The notes beneath the pieces are model-generated. The model was not told where the DNA came from, did not search any database, and saw nothing but the letters and a program-made list of their open reading frames with translations. From NCBI GenBank assembly GCA_900539425.1, contig UQBX01000040.1, positions 1 through 8,632 of the forward strand: DNA of 8,632 nucleotides, in the 5' to 3' direction. The position numbers were made by a program, and so were the translations under genes. Of the stretch, positions 5,643 to 8,632 are shown in pieces. Numbering within the stretch: position 1 is the stretch's first letter; the number at the start of each line of letters is the position of its first letter. This DNA comes from an uncultured Oscillospiraceae bacterium. Its GTDB lineage: Bacteria; Bacillota; Clostridia; Oscillospirales; Acutalibacteraceae.

Positions 5643-7133
5643 ATGAAGGCTAAAATCACACTTGCGCGCGAATTTAAGATTGGCGATATTGATAAAAGAA
5701 TTTACGGCTCTTTTATAGAGCACCTTGGCAGAGCCGTTTACGGAGGTATCTTCGAGCCCGGTCATCCCACGGCTGATGAGGACGGCTTCCGCGGCGACGT
5801 TATTGATCTTGTCAAAAAACTAAACGTTCCCATCGTGCGTTATCCTGGAGGCAATTTTGTTTCCGGCTATAATTGGGAGGACGGCGTAGGCCCTGTGGAA
5901 AACAGACCTAAAAGACTTGATCTTGCATGGGGTACAACAGAGCCTAATACATTCGGCACCAACGAATTTATGAAGTGGTGCAAAAAGGCTGATACGGAGT
6001 GTATGATGGCGGTAAATCTCGGCACACGCGGTGCTGACGAAGCGCGCAATCTTGTTGAATACTGCAATCACGAGGGAGGCACTTACTGGTCTGATCTCAG
6101 AAAGTCACACGGTGTAAAAGAGCCGCATAATATAAAGCTGTGGTGCCTTGGAAATGAAATGGACGGCGCTTGGCAGATGGGCGCAAAAACAGCTGTTGAA
6201 TACGGCAGGGCGGCGCTTGAAGCTTCAAAAGTAATGAAATGGACTGATCCCACTATAGAAACCGTGCTCTGCGGTTCGTCAAGCAGAAATTCTAAAACTT
6301 TCGGCGAGTGGGAAGTGCAGAGCCTTGACGTTGCTTATGACAGCGTTGACTATGTTTCCCTCCACCAGTATTATGATAACAAAACGGATGATGTTCAGAG
6401 CTTCCTTGCGAAAACTCTTGAACTTGATGAATTTATTTACTCCGTAATATGCGCGTGCGATTATGTAAAGGCGAAAAAGCGTTCCAAGAAAACAATAAAC
6501 CTTTCTTTTGATGAGTGGAACGTGTGGTATCATTCTAACGATGCCGAGTTTGAGAAGTGGAGCATGGCTCCCGCTCTGCTTGAGGATATTTACAATTTTG
6601 AAGATGCTCTTATGGTAGGCTCAATGCTTATCACGCTTCTTCGCCATTGTGACAGAATTAAGGTTGCCTGCCTTGCACAGCTTGTAAACGTAATCGCTCC
6701 CATATTCACAAAAACAGGCGGCGGCGCTGTTGCGCAGACTATTTTCTATCCCTTTATGCACCTTTCAAATTACGGACGCGGTGCCGCTCTTCTTCCGCTT
6801 ATCGACTGCCCGAAATATGACTGCAAGGAATTTACCGACGTGCCTTATCTTGAGGCTATTGCTACATATAACGAAGAGCAGGAAGAGGTTACAGTGTTCT
6901 GCGTAAATAAGAGCCTTGAGGAAAATGCTGAGTTAAGTGTAAACCTTATGGATTTTGACGGCTACAAGCCCGTTGAGTTTATCTCTATGGACGGCTATGA
7001 TAAAAAAGCTGAAAACACTCTTGTTTCTGCTCCTGTAAAGCCGCACGAAAATGAACTTCCCGAAATCGACGGCGGAATTATGACTGCTCAGTTGAAGCCG
7101 TTCAGCTGGAATGTAATCAGGCTGAAAAAGTAA
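5643..7133 (+). CDS. abfA: GH51 alpha-L-arabinofuranosidase, intracellular
   Basis: A retaining glycosidase of 496 residues, full length for bacterial GH51 AbfA. The (beta/alpha)8 catalytic domain spans roughly 1-375 and a C-terminal beta-sandwich follows. Visible family motifs are YGSFIEHLGRAVYGGIFEP (21-39), VRYPGGNFVSGYNWEDG (65-81), LWCLGNEMDG (166-175) with the acid/base E172, and SFDEWNVWY (288-296) with the nucleophile E291; both match the spacing of the characterised Geobacillus enzyme. It removes terminal L-arabinofuranosyl residues from arabinan or arabinoxylan oligosaccharides. There is no signal peptide, so it acts in the cytoplasm on imported oligosaccharides, which fits the GPH transporter just upstream. 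AAGGCGG (5629-5635), one base off consensus, precedes the ATG by 7 bases. A strong terminator upstream and an inverted repeat downstream suggest it is transcribed alone. Specificity among arabinosides cannot be read from the sequence. Confidence 0.96.
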   Translation: MKAKITLAREFKIGDIDKRIYGSFIEHLGRAVYGGIFEPGHPTADEDGFRGDVIDLVKKLNVPIVRYPGGNFVSGYNWEDGVGPVENRPKRLDLAWGTTEPNTFGTNEFMKWCKKADTECMMAVNLGTRGADEARNLVEYCNHEGGTYWSDLRKSHGVKEPHNIKLWCLGNEMDGAWQMGAKTAVEYGRAALEASKVMKWTDPTIETVLCGSSSRNSKTFGEWEVQSLDVAYDSVDYVSLHQYYDNKTDDVQSFLAKTLELDEFIYSVICACDYVKAKKRSKKTINLSFDEWNVWYHSNDAEFEKWSMAPALLEDIYNFEDALMVGSMLITLLRHCDRIKVACLAQLVNVIAPIFTKTGGGAVAQTIFYPFMHLSNYGRGAALLPLIDCPKYDCKEFTDVPYLEAIATYNEEQEEVTVFCVNKSLEENAELSVNLMDFDGYKPVEFISMDGYDKKAENTLVSAPVKPHENELPEIDGGIMTAQLKPFSWNVIRLKK

Positions 7134-7189
7134 AATATTAAAAATTCGGCATGTTCTTAAAGTCAAAATAAACGAAAAAATTAAAAAAT

Positions 7190-7247
7190 CGCCGCCGTTT
7201 TAGTACAAATGATTAGAAAAATTTCCAATCGCTTGTTATCGGCGGCG
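7190..7247. repeat. GC-rich inverted repeat with nested hairpin, possible abfA terminator
   Basis: CGCCGCCG (7190-7197) and CGGCGGCG (7240-7247) are perfect inverted 8-base arms, 42 bases apart. Between them GATT-a-GAAA and TTTC-c-AATC (7211-7230) can form a smaller hairpin. TTTT follows the right arm, and AAAAAA precedes the left arm across one unpaired T, so a bidirectional terminator is possible, though the loop is long. The right arm sits inside the spacer of the nfnA promoter, so an operator role is the alternative. Confidence 0.6.
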
Positions 7248-7261
7248 TTTTGCACTATAAT
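7233..7261 (+). promoter_or_regulatory. nfnA promoter
   Basis: TTGTTA (7233-7238), a 17-base spacer and a perfect -10 box TATAAT (7256-7261). The expected start near 7268 gives an AT-rich leader of about 57 bases ending in GGAGAGGG (7312-7319). The spacer holds the right arm of the inverted repeat. Confidence 0.65.
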
Positions 7262-7324
7262 TTTAATAATATTAAGGGTATATTATTATTTGAATTCTTA
7301 TTTTAACAAACGGAGAGGGTTTGT

Positions 7325-8158
7325 ATGTATAAAATTTTAAAAAAGGAAAGGCTTAACAGCACTGTAACACGTATGGTTATCGAAGCGCCGTTCGTTGCGA
7401 AAAAGGCGGAGCCGGGTCAGTTCATCATACTGCGTGTTGATAAGGACGGAGAACGTGTTCCTTTTACTATTGCGGATTATGACAGAGAAAAAGAAACAGT
7501 TACTATCATCTTTCAGGTAGTAGGAGCGGAAACCAAAATGCTCAACCTCAAAAACGAGGGAGATTACATTGAGGACTTTGTAGGCCCGCTCGGCAATCCC
7601 ACAAAAACAGAGGGCTATCATAAAGTAGCTGTTGTCGGCGGCGGCGTCGGAACGGCTATCGCTTATCCTGTTGCAAAGAAGTTCAAACAGTTAGGCGCCG
7701 AGGTGCACTCAATAGTCGGCTTCAGAAATAAAGACCTTGTTATTCTTAAAGACGAATTTGAGGCTGTTTCGGATAAATATGTGCTTGTCAGCGATGACGG
7801 CTCAACAGGCAGAAAAGGCTTTGTTACAGATGCACTTAAAGAGCTTATAGATGCCGGTGAAAATTATGATCTGGTTATGGCAATCGGCCCTATCCCGATG
7901 ATGAAATTCGTTTCAAAACTCACTAAGGAATACGGCATCAAGACTATAGTTTCAATGAACCCGATAATGATAGACGGAACAGGTATGTGCGGAGGATGCA
8001 GACTTACAGTCGGCGGTGAAACAAAATTCGCGTGTGTTGACGGCCCTGAATTTGACGGACACCTTGTTGATTTTGACGAGGCTATGGAGCGCGGTGCAAT
8101 GTATAAAAAATTTGAACGTACAGAAGAGTGTAACCTTTTCGGCAAGGAGGTGCAGTGA
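7325..8158 (+). CDS. nfnA: NfnA, small subunit of ferredoxin:NADP+ oxidoreductase
   Basis: A flavoprotein of 277 residues in the ferredoxin-reductase/PyrK family. It has the FAD-binding motif RVPFTIAD (44-51), a nucleotide-binding glycine loop VVGGGVGTA (103-111), DDGSTGRKGFVTD (157-169), and a C-terminal iron-sulfur region with D217, C222, C225 and C237 (MIDGTGMCGGCR). PyrK of dihydroorotate dehydrogenase B has Cys where D217 stands; an Asp plus three Cys ligating a [2Fe-2S] cluster is the known feature of NfnA. With NfnB it forms a cytoplasmic flavin-based electron-bifurcating transhydrogenase linking NADH, reduced ferredoxin and NADPH. The ATG follows GGAGAGGG by a few bases. The nfnB start lies one base after this stop. 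Homologues are often labelled sulfide dehydrogenase or dihydroorotate dehydrogenase electron-transfer subunit; the next gene and D217 argue for NfnA. Confidence 0.92.
   Translation: MYKILKKERLNSTVTRMVIEAPFVAKKAEPGQFIILRVDKDGERVPFTIADYDREKETVTIIFQVVGAETKMLNLKNEGDYIEDFVGPLGNPTKTEGYHKVAVVGGGVGTAIAYPVAKKFKQLGAEVHSIVGFRNKDLVILKDEFEAVSDKYVLVSDDGSTGRKGFVTDALKELIDAGENYDLVMAIGPIPMMKFVSKLTKEYGIKTIVSMNPIMIDGTGMCGGCRLTVGGETKFACVDGPEFDGHLVDFDEAMERGAMYKKFERTEECNLFGKEVQ
8144..8151 (+). promoter_or_regulatory. Ribosome binding site deciding the nfnB TTG start
   Basis: AAGGAGGT, a full Shine-Dalgarno sequence, lies in the last codons of nfnA and 8 bases before the TTG at 8160. No comparable site precedes the next in-frame ATG at 8184. 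Confidence 0.85.
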
Positions 8159-8159
8159 G

Positions 8160-8632
8160 TTGGATATCACAAAAAGAAACCCCATGCCGTGCCGTGATCC
8201 CCTTGTAAGGAATAAGGATTTCAAAGAAGTTGCGCTCGGTTATGATGAGGAAACCGCAATCGCGGAGGCAAAAAGGTGCCTTAACTGTAAGCACCGCCCG
8301 TGCGTTTCAGGCTGCCCTGTAAATATTGCTATCCCTGATTTTATTGCTTTTGTGGCAGAAGGAAAGTTTGAGGAAGCGTATCAGGTAATCGCAAACACTT
8401 CTTCACTTCCCGCAGTCTGCGGCAGAGTTTGCCCGCAGGAAAGACAGTGTGAATCAAAGTGCGTGCGCGGTATAAAGGGCGAGTCCGTAGGAATAGGCAG
8501 ACTGGAAAGATTTGTTGCCGATTATCATAATTCACATACTCAGCTCAACAAAACTGAAATAGCCAAAAACGGCAAAAGCGTAGCCATAGTAGGCTCTGGC
8601 CCCAGCGCTCTTACCTGCGCAGGCGACCTTGC
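8160..8632 (+). CDS. nfnB: NfnB, large subunit of ferredoxin:NADP+ oxidoreductase (3' part outside window)
   Basis: The first 157 codons of a protein of the glutamate-synthase small-subunit family; the complete protein should be about 460 residues. The N-terminus DITKRNPMPCRDPLVRNKDF is typical of NfnB. Two [4Fe-4S] cluster motifs follow: C40, C43, C48 and C52 (CLNCKHRPCVSGCP) and C87, C91, C97 and C101 (VCGRVCPQERQCESKC). The FAD-binding glycine motif VAIVGSGPSA starts at 141 and the window ends just after it. The subunit carries the bifurcating FAD and the NADP(H) site in known Nfn enzymes. The start is TTG, chosen for the perfect AAGGAGGT 8 bases upstream and because it keeps the conserved DITK N-terminus; the ATG at 8184 has no ribosome binding site. 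One base separates it from nfnA, so the two are translationally coupled. GltD is the alternative, but pairing with nfnA argues against it. Confidence 0.93.
   Translation, partial: MDITKRNPMPCRDPLVRNKDFKEVALGYDEETAIAEAKRCLNCKHRPCVSGCPVNIAIPDFIAFVAEGKFEEAYQVIANTSSLPAVCGRVCPQERQCESKCVRGIKGESVGIGRLERFVADYHNSHTQLNKTEIAKNGKSVAIVGSGPSALTCAGDL

Noticed and set aside
7190..7261. Riboswitch or small mobile element at the GC-rich inverted repeat
   Set aside because: The structure lacks any riboswitch core that I recognise, the right arm precedes the inferred transcription start of nfnA, and there is no target-site duplication or transposase-like feature.
7263..7275. Palindrome TTAATA-A-TATTAA downstream of the nfnA -10 box as an operator
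   Set aside because: It has only 6-base arms and is made entirely of A and T in a very AT-rich leader, so chance is the simplest explanation.
7291..7310. Rex redox-repressor site before nfnA, because of the TTAACAA at 7303-7309
   Set aside because: The matching inverted half-site is absent: the seven bases where TTGTTAA is expected read GAATTCT.
8184..8186. ATG as the nfnB start
   Set aside because: There is no ribosome binding site at a usable distance, and the conserved N-terminal residues before it would be lost.
7864..8535. Several open frames on the minus strand opposite nfnA and nfnB
   Set aside because: They overlap well-conserved NfnA and NfnB motifs and have no recognisable domains.

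Overview
The window looks like the chromosome of a low-to-mid GC Firmicute of class Clostridia, probably a carbohydrate-fermenting gut anaerobe of the Oscillospiraceae/Ruminococcus type (family placement is a guess). Reasons: strong AGGAGG-type ribosome binding sites on almost every gene, sigma-A-like TTGACA-N17-TATAAT promoters, a BioY biotin S-component under an apparent BirA operator, an intracellular GH51 arabinofuranosidase with a GPH-family sugar transporter, and an NfnAB-type electron-bifurcating transhydrogenase. I see no mobile element, tRNA, rRNA or CRISPR array, and no gene-free gap longer than 191 bases.

Layout. (1) 32-2258, minus strand: a two-component operon, histidine kinase first, then an OmpR/PhoB-type response regulator overlapping it by 23 bases. 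Its promoter lies near 2290-2318. (2) 2342-3002, plus strand: bioY, divergent from the kinase, with a near-consensus promoter whose -35 box lies inside an inverted repeat that fits a BirA operator. (3) 3023-3947: a classical short-chain dehydrogenase of unknown substrate, with two overlapping candidate promoters and a 15-bp palindrome centred on one -10 box. (4) 3963-5536: a hairpin, a GPH-type symporter and a textbook intrinsic terminator. (5) 5542-7133: GH51 alpha-L-arabinofuranosidase (abfA) with its own candidate promoter. (6) 7190-8632: a GC-rich inverted repeat overlapping a promoter, then nfnA and the first 157 codons of nfnB, which starts with TTG and runs off the window.

How the genes may work together. 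The symporter and the signal-less arabinofuranosidase make a plausible import-then-hydrolyse pair for short arabinosides: the transporter brings in small arabino- or xylo-oligosaccharides and AbfA removes L-arabinose in the cytoplasm. The dehydrogenase could belong to the same set but nothing in its sequence names a substrate. NfnAB would balance NADH, NADPH and reduced ferredoxin during fermentation. BioY supplies biotin; the two-component system has no visible link to the other genes.

I did not find a convincing undescribed system. The best second looks are regulatory: the BirA-like operator of bioY, the inverted repeat sitting in the nfn promoter spacer, the palindromes over the SDR and abfA promoters, the hairpin between the SDR and the symporter, and several start-codon corrections.
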